In this document: one piece after another, positions 17,030 to 25,725 of the stretch
How positions within the stretch are numbered: the stretch's first letter is position 1
Layout: each line of letters opens with the position of its first letter
From: Companilactobacillus tucceti DSM 20183
Lineage (GTDB): Bacteria; Bacillota; Bacilli; Lactobacillales; Lactobacillaceae
Length of the DNA: 64,000 nucleotides
Assembly: GCF_001434665.1 (NCBI RefSeq)
Contig: NZ_AZDG01000003.1
Span: 1-64,000, forward strand
Direction of reading: 5' to 3'
Program-made: the position numbers and the translations under genes
The notes under the pieces: generated by a model
Told to the model about the DNA's origin: nothing
Seen by the model: only the letters and a program-made list of their open reading frames with translations
The model's database searches: none

Positions 17030-19060
17030 ATGAAGAATATAATGTATAAAACCGGAACAACTTTATTATTAATGTCCGCATTAATAGCTGGTGGAACAAT
17101 TGCTATTACTCACCCTACTAATGTTTTTGCTGCTACTACTAGTGATGACAGTAATACTAATGATGTTTTATTAGGTCAAAGTGATCCTGATTGGGATGCT
17201 TTACAATGGTCTATATATGCAATAAATGGCGACAAAAATAATTTAGTTCTATATATTGACGGCGGTACTTTATCACCCAACTATACTGGTTGGAAGGACG
17301 TTACAGGTGTAGATATAACTAAGATAAGTAAAATAGTATTTAATGATAAAACTACTGCTGGTAATTTAAATAAAATATTTGCTGGCTATTCAAATCTTAA
17401 AACTATTGAAAATTTAAATTATTTGGATACGGATAAAATAAAAGATTTCTCTTATATGTTTGCTAATGATTATTCATTAACTTCATTGGACTTGTCTGTA
17501 CTTAACATGACTTACGCAAATGACGCAGGTATACAAAATATGCTATCAGGTGATACCAAACTAGAATCATTAACTTTAAGTCAAAATAATGTTTTGAAGG
17601 GTAGTAACGGAAATGTCGGCCTGCCCAATACAATATCCACTGATACTACGACCTATGAAAATTGGAAACAATCCGACGATACCGATGGTTCAACGACTAG
17701 ATCAGCCGATGATTTAATGCAAACATATTTTCTTGATATAAATTTTCACAGACCAAGTGAAACTATAACTTGGGTCCCAGTAGTAAAAAGCTACAAGACA
17801 AAAATGTACCTACAATATGTTGATGCAGACGATACCACAAAAGTCTTATACGGTGACGAAAACAACAATGCTGGTACTACTACTTTTGATGAGAACTCAA
17901 ATGTAGACATTGTTAACTCATTTACTGGAAAATACAATCCTAGCGAAAACAACCTTTATTTCTCAGGTTATGAAGCAGATAAAACTGAAGACCCAACAAA
18001 TACTATTACTATTCCAGCACATGACTCAACAGCCCATGCTATCCCCGTTAAATTAAAGAAATTAGATCCTGTCAAAATAAACGTAAATATAACTGATGAA
18101 AATGGTACAACTTCAGACAAATCCTTTACTATTCCTGTGAATGACACTGATTATTCATACAAAAATATCGACTTCCCTAGCCAGGAATTGGATTTAGATA
18201 AATCAACTATAACTATAAATGGTACAGAAGAACCTCTAACAGACTACACAAAAGGTAGCAAGAGTTCAGATACTGATTTAAATAGCATTTTGTCATCTGA
18301 AATAACTAATTCAATGACTAAAAAAGATGCACTCGTTGACGGTTCAACAAAATCCGTTCCTATGTATCAAGATAGTAACAGTGGGAAGAATCCACTCTCT
18401 ATCAATGCTGTTTATAAGAAAACGGATTCCGGAGATTCAGGAAATTCCGGCAATAACAATAATAACAATGGCGGAAATGTTGATACAGGAACTATAACTG
18501 ATAACAAGCAAGTTATCGCTACTGGTGAAAAAACCGTTCCACTATATAACAGTAAAGGTGAACTACTACCTGCCTATGCTTTAGCCAAAAACTCAGATTG
18601 GCAAAGTGATAAGCAATTAGTTCTTAACGGTGTAACATATTACCGTGTTTCTACCAATGCTTGGGTAAAAGCTAGTGATGTTTATCCATTTAAGTACGAA
18701 GATTCATACGTTTCTGTACATAACGACAAGTTTGCTAAATTAGTTAACTTTAAAAATGTAGAAAGTAACCGTGGTCTACGTGCTTCAAGTGATTGGAAGA
18801 CGGATCGCTTTATAGACATTTCTGGAACTAAATATTATCGTGTCTCCACCAATGAATTTGTAAGTTCCGACAATGTTTATCCATATAAACCAATTTCAAA
18901 TAAAGTTGTGAATACTGATGGTACTGAAATCTATGATGATTATGGCACTGACACTGGTAAAACTTTAAAATCAGGTTCTTATAAGACTGATAGAATTGCT
19001 ACTATTAATGGAACCGACTATTACAGAGTTTCCACAAATCAATTCATTAAAGTAAGTTAA
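17030..19060 (+). CDS. exported BspA-like surface protein with three C-terminal SLAP repeats
   Basis: The 676-residue protein has a signal peptide (basic MKNIMYK, hydrophobic core, cleavage near VFAA). Residues 45-190 resemble BspA/DUF285 leucine-rich surface domains (FNDKTTAGNLNKIFAGYSNL, FSYMFANDYSLTSLDLS). Two beta-rich modules follow, then a Gly/Asn linker near residue 475. The C-terminus holds three repeats of about 55 residues, each ending YYRVSTN-x-(W/F)-(V/I)-K-like, the SLAP pattern that attaches S-layer proteins to the cell wall. A paralog with two such repeats lies at 49514-51625. AGAAGGGAT precedes ATG. Role: probably adhesion or envelope structure. Confidence 0.8.
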   Translation: MKNIMYKTGTTLLLMSALIAGGTIAITHPTNVFAATTSDDSNTNDVLLGQSDPDWDALQWSIYAINGDKNNLVLYIDGGTLSPNYTGWKDVTGVDITKISKIVFNDKTTAGNLNKIFAGYSNLKTIENLNYLDTDKIKDFSYMFANDYSLTSLDLSVLNMTYANDAGIQNMLSGDTKLESLTLSQNNVLKGSNGNVGLPNTISTDTTTYENWKQSDDTDGSTTRSADDLMQTYFLDINFHRPSETITWVPVVKSYKTKMYLQYVDADDTTKVLYGDENNNAGTTTFDENSNVDIVNSFTGKYNPSENNLYFSGYEADKTEDPTNTITIPAHDSTAHAIPVKLKKLDPVKINVNITDENGTTSDKSFTIPVNDTDYSYKNIDFPSQELDLDKSTITINGTEEPLTDYTKGSKSSDTDLNSILSSEITNSMTKKDALVDGSTKSVPMYQDSNSGKNPLSINAVYKKTDSGDSGNSGNNNNNNGGNVDTGTITDNKQVIATGEKTVPLYNSKGELLPAYALAKNSDWQSDKQLVLNGVTYYRVSTNAWVKASDVYPFKYEDSYVSVHNDKFAKLVNFKNVESNRGLRASSDWKTDRFIDISGTKYYRVSTNEFVSSDNVYPYKPISNKVVNTDGTEIYDDYGTDTGKTLKSGSYKTDRIATINGTDYYRVSTNQFIKVS

Positions 19061-19069
19061 TATTTAATC

Positions 19070-19103
19070 AAAAAAAGAAACCGCATATGCGATTTCTTTT
19101 TTT
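19070..19103. terminator. bidirectional terminator
   Basis: GAAACCGC and GCGATTTC pair around ATAT, flanked by A7 and T7. It lies between the convergent surface protein and tex genes. Confidence 0.8.
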
Positions 19104-19111
19104 ATTACAAT

Positions 19112-21322
19112 CTAAGCTTTTTCATTAATATTGTGATCTTTTCTCATCGTCAATTGAATACGATTGCGAACTTCATCGACACTTAATACCCAAACAGTCA
19201 CAATATCACCAATTGTAACCACTGTACTTGGATCACTAACATATCGATCTGCCAGTTGCGAAATATGAACTAATCCATCCTGCTTTACTCCAATATCAAC
19301 GAATGCGCCAAAATCAATTACATTGCGAACGGTACCTTGAAGTTCCATCCCGGGTTTAAGATCAGAAATACTCAACACATCTTGTCTAAGTAGCGGTGCA
19401 GGCATGCTATCACGAAGATCTCGTCCTGGCTTACTTAAACCTTCCATAATATCGGTCAAAGTTTCTTCACCAATATCTAATTTTTGAGCCCACTCGGCTT
19501 TATTCAATTTCATTAAATTCTGCTGAATTTCATCCGTACCGATCATGTCAGTGGACATTCCGATTCCAGCTAACAATTTTAATGTAGCCGCATAACTTTC
19601 TGGATGAATATCAGTATTGTCTAAAGGATTGTCTCCAGATATGATTCTCAAAAATCCCACTGATTGTTGGTAGGCTTTAGGTCCTAATCGTGGAACCGAT
19701 TTTAAAGATTTACGGTCGTTAAAAGTACCTTTATCATTTCTAAAATTAACAATATTCTTGGCCGTAGTGGTATTCAATCCAGAAATATGAGTCAACAATT
19801 CAGGGCTAGCTGTATTAACGTTAACTCCAACTTGATTTACCGCTGTTTCTACCACTCGGTCTAATTGTTCATCTAAATCTTTTTCCGGTACATCATGCTG
19901 GTACTGACCTACACCGATTGCTTTAGGATCAACTTTGATCAACTCAGCTAGAGGGTCTTGTAATCTACGACCAATACTAATTGCCGAACGTTCTTCAACA
20001 TGCAGATCACCAAATTCTTTACGGGCATTTTCACTTGCTGAATAAACTGAAGCCCCTGCTTCATTAACAATTACATAATAAACTGGACGTTTTAAAGTCT
20101 TTAAAATCTCACTAACAAATTCTTCTGATTCTCGACTGGCAGTTCCATTACCGATAGCAATCATTTCAACTTGATAGTCTTCAAGCAACTTCTTAAATTC
20201 TGCACTTGCAGCGGCTCTTTTTTCTGCACTTGCTGGCTTATGTGGATAAATTACTTGCTTAGCCAAAAAACGACCGTTGGCATCCATTATCGCCAATTTA
20301 CATCCAGTACGATAGGCCGGATCAAATCCCATGACCACTTTACCTTTTAGCGGTGATGCCATTAAAAGATGATATAAGTTATTACCAAAAACTTTAATTG
20401 CATGTTCATTTGCTTGATCAGACAGCTTACGACGAATTTCTCTTTCGATAGATGGGCCTAAAAATCGTTTATACGCGTCTGCAAAAGCATTCTCTACCTT
20501 TTCAACAGCCGGTCCTTGCCTTTTACCTATTATTTGAGAATATCCATAATTCAAAATTGCATCAGTATCGACTGAAATACCAACTGTTAATATTTTTTCA
20601 TGTTCGCCACGATTGATTGCCAAAATTCGATATGGTGGAATCTGCTTCAAAGATTGTTGGAAGTCATAATATGTTTCATAAGTTTGATTTTCGTCTTTTT
20701 CTTTGGCATTACGCTTAATTTTGCTAGTCAACTCACCATTTCGCCAAGTATATCTTCTTATCCATTCACGGAAGTTAGCTTTTTCACTGAATTTCTCAGC
20801 CAAAATTTCATTAACCCCGGTCCAAACGGATTCTAAATCAGGCAGATTTTTACTGGAATCTATGAAAGAACTTGCCTTATCATTCAAATTATCTGATGGG
20901 AAGCTCAATAACCAATTTGCTAAAGGCTCTAGACCTGCTTCTCTAGCAATGCTAGCCTTGGTTTGCTTTTTTTGTTTATACGGAAGATATAAATCTTCTA
21001 CTTGTTGTAATACTGTCGCTTGCTCAAACTGATTCTTCAATTTAGGTGTTAACTTACCTTGCTCTTGGATCAAATTCATTACATCTTCACGGCGTTGATC
21101 TAATTTCATCAATCGGTGCGCTTCATCTTCGATTTCACGAATTGCGACTTCATCTAGGGTACCAGTACGTTCTTTTCGATAACGGGCAATAAAGGGTACA
21201 GTATTCCCTTCATTCAACAGTTCTAACACTGCCTTAATCTGTGGAACTTTATACTGATCTAATTGTCGATGAACTGGTTTAGCAAAATCTACTATATCTT
21301 TTTCTGTCTTACTTGCTGACAT
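19112..21322 (-). CDS. tex: Tex family S1 RNA-binding transcription accessory protein
   Basis: The 736-residue protein has the complete Tex order: N-terminal helical domain with GNTVPFIARYRKE, a YqgF-like RNase H fold (VMGFDPAYRTGCKLAIMDA), helix-hairpin-helix motifs (LTHISGLNTTTAKNIVNFRN) and a C-terminal S1 domain (GMELQGTVRNVIDFGAFVDI). Tex binds nucleic acid and influences transcription and toxin expression in other bacteria. I place the start at ATG 21322 because GGAGG lies five bases upstream; the longer reading covers that site. It is monocistronic between a terminator and the asnS element. Confidence 0.92.
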   Translation of the reverse strand: MSASKTEKDIVDFAKPVHRQLDQYKVPQIKAVLELLNEGNTVPFIARYRKERTGTLDEVAIREIEDEAHRLMKLDQRREDVMNLIQEQGKLTPKLKNQFEQATVLQQVEDLYLPYKQKKQTKASIAREAGLEPLANWLLSFPSDNLNDKASSFIDSSKNLPDLESVWTGVNEILAEKFSEKANFREWIRRYTWRNGELTSKIKRNAKEKDENQTYETYYDFQQSLKQIPPYRILAINRGEHEKILTVGISVDTDAILNYGYSQIIGKRQGPAVEKVENAFADAYKRFLGPSIEREIRRKLSDQANEHAIKVFGNNLYHLLMASPLKGKVVMGFDPAYRTGCKLAIMDANGRFLAKQVIYPHKPASAEKRAAASAEFKKLLEDYQVEMIAIGNGTASRESEEFVSEILKTLKRPVYYVIVNEAGASVYSASENARKEFGDLHVEERSAISIGRRLQDPLAELIKVDPKAIGVGQYQHDVPEKDLDEQLDRVVETAVNQVGVNVNTASPELLTHISGLNTTTAKNIVNFRNDKGTFNDRKSLKSVPRLGPKAYQQSVGFLRIISGDNPLDNTDIHPESYAATLKLLAGIGMSTDMIGTDEIQQNLMKLNKAEWAQKLDIGEETLTDIMEGLSKPGRDLRDSMPAPLLRQDVLSISDLKPGMELQGTVRNVIDFGAFVDIGVKQDGLVHISQLADRYVSDPSTVVTIGDIVTVWVLSVDEVRNRIQLTMRKDHNINEKA

Positions 21323-21458
21323 ATGATCCTCCATTTTTACTCAAATTGATTATCGAAGATGATTTATATTTCTAGTTCATATTAAATTTTTATTGAATTA
21401 ACGCTAATGATTATATCATTTATCAACATAAACCCTTAACCCTAAGAAAAAACTTAAA

Positions 21459-21588
21459 TATGCGGCATAAACGTGTGACAACACATAGCTTTTTTTGCTT
21501 AAATCAAATAAAGTAGGTAATCCAGTTGGATTACCTACTTTATTTACTTTAATGCTCGAAAGCTGACCATGTGTTGTCACACTCTCTA
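21459..21588 (-). repeat. class I stem-variable element after asnS
   Basis: The closing arms ATGTGTTGTCACAC (21569-21582) and GTGTGACAACACAT (21473-21486) pair over 14 bases. Inside lie the cores CAGCTTTCGAGCATTAA and TTTAAGC-A7-GCT (minus strand) and a long inner hairpin at 21506-21545. Right end ACGTTTATGCCGCATATT. Same cores but different arms occur at 29245, 32670, 39262 and 49362. Confidence 0.8.
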
Positions 21589-21590
21589 TA

Positions 21591-22979
21591 TTAAAATTCA
21601 GCGTTTCCTGGTGTTCTTGGGTATGCAATGACGTCACGAATATTCTTCATACCTGTTAAGTACATAACTAGTCTTTCAAATCCGATACCAAATCCTGAGT
21701 GAACTGTGCCACCATACTTACGTAATTCAAGATACCATTTGTATTCGTCTGAATTTAAACCGAAATCTTTGATTTTTTCTTCCAAAACATCAAGTCTTTC
21801 TTCACGTTGTGATCCACCGATCAACTCACCAATTTCTGGGACAAGTAAATCAGCAGCAGCAACTGTCTTGCCATCATCATTTGCACGCATATAGAAAGCT
21901 TTGAAGTCTTTTGGATAGTCTGTTAAGAATACTGGCTTACCAAAGACCTTTTCACTTAGATAACGTTCATGTTCTGATTCAAGATCAAGTCCCCAACTAA
22001 CTGGAACATCAAAATCAACATCAGCTTTTTCAAGTAATTCAATAGCTTTTGTATAAGTAATTTGAGCAAAATCTTCTGAAACGGTATTTGATAATCTTTC
22101 AATCAAATGTTCATCTATATTATCGTTTAAGAATTGAATCTCTTCTTTAGCATGGTCGAATACATATTGAACAACATATTTCAACAACTCTTCAGAAACG
22201 TTGATTTCATCTTGCATATCGGCAAAAGCCATTTCAGGTTCGATCATCCAGAATTCTGAAGCATGACGACCAGTATGTGAGTTTTCAGCTCTAAATGTTG
22301 GTCCAAATGTATATACATTTCTTAAGGCCAAGGCAAAAGCCTCAACTTCAAGTTGTCCACTAACTGTAAGGTTAGTTTCTTTTTTGAAGAAGTCTTCGTT
22401 GTAATCAACTTTACCTTCATCAGTTTTTGGAACATTATTCATATCTAAAGTTGTAACTTGGAACATTTCACCAGCACCTTCAGCATCACTACTTGTGATA
22501 ATAGGTGTTTGGATGTATGAAAATCCGTGATGTTGTAAGTATTCATGAATAGCAAATGATGCTAATGAACGTACTTTAAAGATTGAATAAAAAGTATTAG
22601 TTCTAGGGCGCAAATGAGCAATAGTTCTTAAGTACTCATAAGTATGTGCCTTCTTTTGTAATGGGTAATCACTATCAGATGTACCTAATTCTTTAACCGC
22701 TGTAGCATGAATTTCAAATGGTTGTTGTGCACCTGGTGTCAAAGCTAGTTCCCCAACTACTTCGATTGTTGTACTGATTGGAAACTTTTTGATTTCATCA
22801 AAGTCTTCAAGATCGTTGCTAAAAACAACTTGAACATTTTTTAAAAATGAACCGTCATTAACTTCAATAAAACCAATTTTCTTTGAACCTCTGATAGTTC
22901 TGATCCAACCTTCAATGGTGATTTCTTCACCATCTTTAAATTCTTTAGTGAATAAATCTTTTGCTAAAACTTTTTCCAT
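21591..22979 (-). CDS. asnS: asparagine--tRNA ligase
   Basis: The 462-residue class IIb synthetase has an N-terminal OB-fold anticodon-binding domain ([20 protein letters not shown]) and the catalytic core with motif 2 [20 protein letters not shown] and motif 3 [20 protein letters not shown]. It charges tRNA-Asn with asparagine. AAGGAG lies before ATG 22979. It is preceded by a T-box leader with an AAC specifier and by about 350 bases of hairpin repeats between the T-box terminator and the ribosome site. The class I element starts only a few bases after the stop. Confidence 0.96.
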   Translation of the reverse strand: MEKVLAKDLFTKEFKDGEEITIEGWIRTIRGSKKIGFIEVNDGSFLKNVQVVFSNDLEDFDEIKKFPISTTIEVVGELALTPGAQQPFEIHATAVKELGTSDSDYPLQKKAHTYEYLRTIAHLRPRTNTFYSIFKVRSLASFAIHEYLQHHGFSYIQTPIITSSDAEGAGEMFQVTTLDMNNVPKTDEGKVDYNEDFFKKETNLTVSGQLEVEAFALALRNVYTFGPTFRAENSHTGRHASEFWMIEPEMAFADMQDEINVSEELLKYVVQYVFDHAKEEIQFLNDNIDEHLIERLSNTVSEDFAQITYTKAIELLEKADVDFDVPVSWGLDLESEHERYLSEKVFGKPVFLTDYPKDFKAFYMRANDDGKTVAAADLLVPEIGELIGGSQREERLDVLEEKIKDFGLNSDEYKWYLELRKYGGTVHSGFGIGFERLVMYLTGMKNIRDVIAYPRTPGNAEF

Positions 22980-22996
22980 TACGAATTTCTCCTTTT

Positions 22997-23334
22997 AGTT
23001 GCCCTTAACGTCTACGACGTTTAGGGCAAATTATGCGAACGTCTAAAGACGTCCGCGTACCATATATATAAAATCAAAAACCTAAAAACACATTAATGTA
23101 GGTTACCCTTAATGCAAAAACTTAGGATTTTAAAAACTACTTTGAAATTAATAACCATTCACATAAGTTGCCCTAAATGCCACTAGCATTATAAAACAAT
23201 CGGGTCGCGGATGGTCTTTCGACCATTCGCATAAGTTGCCCTAAACGTCACTGGCATAAAAAACAATCGGTTCGCGGATGGCCTCTGGCCATTCGCATAA
23301 GTTGCCCTAAACGTCGCAGACGTTAAGGGCAACT
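22997..23334 (-). repeat. hairpin repeats (class IV) in the asnS leader
   Basis: Two direct repeats of 68 and 66 bases (23162-23229 and 23230-23295) are followed by a half unit (23296-23334). An inverted unit lies at 22997-23060. Each unit contains AGTTGCCCT(A/T)AACGTC and GACGTT(A/T)AGGGCAACT hairpin parts, then a GCGAA-hairpin-TCCGCG module whose stem differs between units (CTCTGGCC, TCTTTCGA, CTAAAG). They lie inside the transcribed leader, after the T-box terminator. Confidence 0.75.
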
Positions 23335-23337
23335 AAA

Positions 23338-23606
23338 AAATGACCCCCATCCCTCGGTAAAAGGGACGAAAGTCATTCGCGGTACCACCCAAATTTGTTT
23401 TCTTCCGAAAACATCTCAAACAAGCACAAACATGCTTTATGACTATAACGTGTCACATACGTCAAACCCTACTATTGGTTCAGGCCGATGTAAAAAGATG
23501 TTATTCGTAAATACTCGCATGTTAAGTTCACACTATCCTTAACTCACTGAAAATTAAGTAATTAGTACTTCTTCTTTTTAAAATCCTAAGTATTAAGTTA
23601 AAAAAA
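23338..23606 (-). promoter_or_regulatory. T-box leader of asnS (specifier AAC)
   Basis: On the minus strand GGGTGGTACCGCG (about 23377-23389) is the T-box sequence. The stem I region holds GAATAACATC, with AAC (23500-23502) as a plausible Asn specifier. The terminator pairs AATGACTTTCGTCCC with GGGATGGGGGTCATT and is followed by T6. Uncharged tRNA-Asn would favour read-through into asnS. Confidence 0.9.
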
Positions 23607-23635
23607 GAATAGCACGTTTTTTTGGTGGTTGTAAA
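23607..23635 (-). promoter_or_regulatory. promoter of the asnS leader
   Basis: TTTACA, 17 bases, TATTCT on the minus strand sits just before the T-box leader. The T-box start would be near 23600. Confidence 0.6.
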
Positions 23636-23660
23636 GTCTCCTTTACATTATTATTTAAAT

Positions 23661-25016
23661 TTAGGCTTTTTTGATTGTTCTCTTTCCATAGATAACTAAC
23701 AGCACTATCCAAAATGCTATTGTTACTAACATTGGTATTCTAGTTGATTTTAGAAAAAGTAATAAAACCAAGATGGATCCAAAGAATAATAAACTTAAAT
23801 AGTTACTAAAAGGATATAACGGCATCAAAAATGCTTTTGTGCCTTCTGGATGTTTCTTTCTATATAATAAATGACAAAAGATCAAAATCATCCAGATGAT
23901 AATAAAGTTGATCGTTGAAACTGTTGCAATTATTCCGAAAACATCTGATGGAATAAAGAAGTTTAATATAACTATCACTAATAATGCGGCTGCTGAAAAT
24001 ATTAATGCCCAAAGTGGTACACCATTTTTACCGATTATATTAAATTTTTTGGGAGCGTTTCCTTTTAAACTCAAAGAATACAATGTACGACTAGTACTGA
24101 ATAAGCAACTATTTGTTGCTGATAGAGCAGCCGTTAAAACTACGAAGTTCAAAATACCGGCTGCACCTTTAATCCCTATACCTGAGAAAACTTGTACGAA
24201 CGGACTAGCGGTTGTAGTGATTTTATCCCAAGGATAGACGCTCATAATAGCGATCATTGAACCAACATAAAACAACCCAATTCTAATTGGCAAACTATTG
24301 ATAGCTTTTGGCAAGTTAACTTCTGGATCACTAGTTTCACCCGCCGTTATGCCGACCATCTCAATTCCTACAAAGGCAAAGATAACCATTTGAAATGATG
24401 TAACAAAGCCCTCAAATCCTGTAGGGAAAAATCCACCTTGATTGAACAGATTACTAAAGCTAGCATTGCCACCGCCATCAACAGGAAAACGGAATATAGC
24501 CATTCCAAATCCTATAACGACAAGTAAAATAATGGCGACAACTTTAATGGTTGAAAATCCTGATTCCATTTCTCCAAACAATTTCACGTCGACAAAATTC
24601 ATTGCAAATAACAATATCAATATTACTAAGGCAGAAAGCCATTGCGGAACTTCTGGAAACCAATATCTAATATAAATACCCGACGCCGTTAAATCGGCCA
24701 TAGCAACGGTTATCCAACATAACCAATATGCCCAGCCAGCAGCGAATTCAAACCTATCTCCTAAATACCTTCTGATAAATTCCAAAAAGGAATGTTCATT
24801 GGTATCTGATAACAATAGTTCTCCAATCGCCCGCATCATAAAGAAACAAAATATTCCGGCAATCATATATGCCAAGATTATTGAAGGACCTGATTCATGA
24901 ATGGCATCTCCAGATCCTAAAAACAGACCTGTACCAATGGCTCCACCAATGGCAATCATTTGAATATGTCTGCTTCCTAATGAACGGGAAAGTGTGTTTT
25001 CAGTTTCTTCCTGCAT
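23661..25016 (-). CDS. APC family amino acid permease
   Basis: The 451-residue protein has twelve hydrophobic segments and the APC signature in helix 1 (IQMIAIGGAIGTGLFLGSG), as in LysP, GabP, CycA and related proton-coupled amino acid importers. The amphipathic N-terminus LSRSLGSRHIQ is typical. AAGGAGA precedes the ATG. A T-box leader immediately upstream shows that expression follows the charging of one tRNA, so the substrate is a proteinogenic amino acid, but I could not read the specifier with confidence. Confidence 0.9.
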   Translation of the reverse strand: MQEETENTLSRSLGSRHIQMIAIGGAIGTGLFLGSGDAIHESGPSIILAYMIAGIFCFFMMRAIGELLLSDTNEHSFLEFIRRYLGDRFEFAAGWAYWLCWITVAMADLTASGIYIRYWFPEVPQWLSALVILILLFAMNFVDVKLFGEMESGFSTIKVVAIILLVVIGFGMAIFRFPVDGGGNASFSNLFNQGGFFPTGFEGFVTSFQMVIFAFVGIEMVGITAGETSDPEVNLPKAINSLPIRIGLFYVGSMIAIMSVYPWDKITTTASPFVQVFSGIGIKGAAGILNFVVLTAALSATNSCLFSTSRTLYSLSLKGNAPKKFNIIGKNGVPLWALIFSAAALLVIVILNFFIPSDVFGIIATVSTINFIIIWMILIFCHLLYRKKHPEGTKAFLMPLYPFSNYLSLLFFGSILVLLLFLKSTRIPMLVTIAFWIVLLVIYGKRTIKKA

Positions 25017-25032
25017 CGAATCTCTCCTTAAT

Positions 25033-25217
25033 TAAAAAAAATACGCCCCTAGTACCCGTTAAGTACTAGGGGCGTCTTATACGCGGTTCCACCCAAGTTT
25101 TACAATGCAAAAGCATCGTGCCTCTTGTGCTGATAAAGGTAGCAACCTTTTTTAAAACACCAATTATTTAATAGCCAGCTTTCAGCCTAGACCGACTTCT
25201 CTTTAATTTATGAGATT
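25033..25217 (-). promoter_or_regulatory. T-box leader of the amino acid permease
   Basis: GGGTGGAACCGCG on the minus strand (about 25082-25094) is the T-box. A strong terminator follows, ACGCCCCTAGTACTT pairing with GGTACTAGGGGCGT, then T8. AGAGAAGTCGG and GGCTGAAAGCTGGCT upstream form stem I parts. The leader is short and the specifier is not assigned. A TATACT -10 lies at 25218-25223. Confidence 0.85.
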
Positions 25218-25259
25218 AGTATACTAAAAGCTAATAGAATTGAAAAGATAAATGTAAAT

Positions 25260-25316
25260 TTCACAAATTATTCATATTTTGTAAATAATTAATTCATAGT
25301 ATCAGAATATTATAGT
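25260..25316 (+). promoter_or_regulatory. response-regulator-like direct repeats and promoter of small RNA 1
   Basis: TTCACA (25260), N5, TTCATA (25271) and a third TTCATA (25293) are spaced 11 and 22 bases, followed by TATAGT (25311-25316). The same spacing precedes the other two RNAs. Spacing of one helical turn is typical of OmpR-family regulators. Confidence 0.6.
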
Positions 25317-25320
25317 AACT

Positions 25321-25413
25321 GTAGAAAAGAGATAAAGATATCCCTCTTCTCATCCCCTATAACATATATTTAATCCCCTATTAAAAGACGCTCCTCCCCA
25401 GAGCGTCTTTTTT
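25321..25413 (+). ncRNA. small RNA 1 of a three-copy csRNA-like family
   Basis: The RNA starts near GTAG, has a hairpin (AAGAG...CTCTT), a conserved unpaired linker with CATCCCC and TAATCCCC separated by about 13 bases, and a terminator hairpin (AAAAGACGCTC, loop CTCCCCA, GAGCGTCTTTT). The linker and the C-rich loop can pair with Shine-Dalgarno sequences. Design resembles streptococcal CiaR-dependent csRNAs. The linker is nearly identical in all three copies while the terminator stems differ. Confidence 0.7.
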
Positions 25414-25463
25414 ACTATTTTAAGTAATGTTAGTAGTAGTAAAAATCAATTTAGGTTATACTA

Positions 25464-25527
25464 TTCCTGTAGGGATTAGTAATATTCCTTACAGGGATGG
25501 TATTGAAAAATACCTAACTATTTTTTG
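25464..25527 (+). ncRNA. candidate fourth small RNA, possible sponge
   Basis: After TATACT (25457-25462) the sequence forms hairpin CCTGTAGGGATT/ATTCCTTACAGG (25466-25495) and terminator-like GGTATT-GAAA-AATACC (25499-25514), then TAACTATTTTTT. It contains GGGATTA (25472-25478) and GGGATG (25494-25499), exact complements of TAATCCC and CATCCC in the linkers of the three neighbouring RNAs and in the right antiparallel order. No good -35 is visible. Confidence 0.45.
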
Positions 25528-25568
25528 ATGGACTTGAGAATTTATAAATAAAAAGACCCGCCGAAGTC

Positions 25569-25625
25569 TTCATAAATTATTCATATTTTTGTAATAATTA
25601 CTTCATGACGAGCCTGTACTGTATT
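25569..25625 (+). promoter_or_regulatory. response-regulator-like direct repeats and promoter of small RNA 2
   Basis: TTCATA (25569), N5, TTCATA (25580) and TTCATG (25602) have the same 11 and 22 base spacing as the other copies, followed by TGTATT at 25620-25625. Confidence 0.55.
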
Positions 25626-25629
25626 AATT

Positions 25630-25725
25630 GTAGATAAGAGATTGATAATTTCTCTTTTCTCATCCCCCCTATAACATATATTTAATCCCCTAAAAAAAAG
25701 CATCTTCCCCAGATGCTTTTTTTAT
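25630..25725 (+). ncRNA. small RNA 2 of the csRNA-like family
   Basis: GTAG start, hairpin (AGAGA...TTTCTCT), linker CATCCCCCC...TAATCCCC, terminator AAAGCATCT-TCCCC-AGATGCTTT with T tail. The terminator tail overlaps the stop codon of the convergent lacI gene at 25722. Confidence 0.68.

Noticed and set aside
21459-21588. Simple MITE or insertion sequence remnant
   Set aside because: Terminal inverted repeats of a MITE would be constant between copies. Here the long arms differ at every locus while internal cores are constant. No target duplications are evident.
21416-21637. 73-codon minus-strand frame after asnS
   Set aside because: It reads through the class I element and overlaps the asnS end in another frame.
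22997-23334. CRISPR array
   Set aside because: The repeats are only two and a half direct units, with internal hairpins and no unique spacers, and no cas genes are present.
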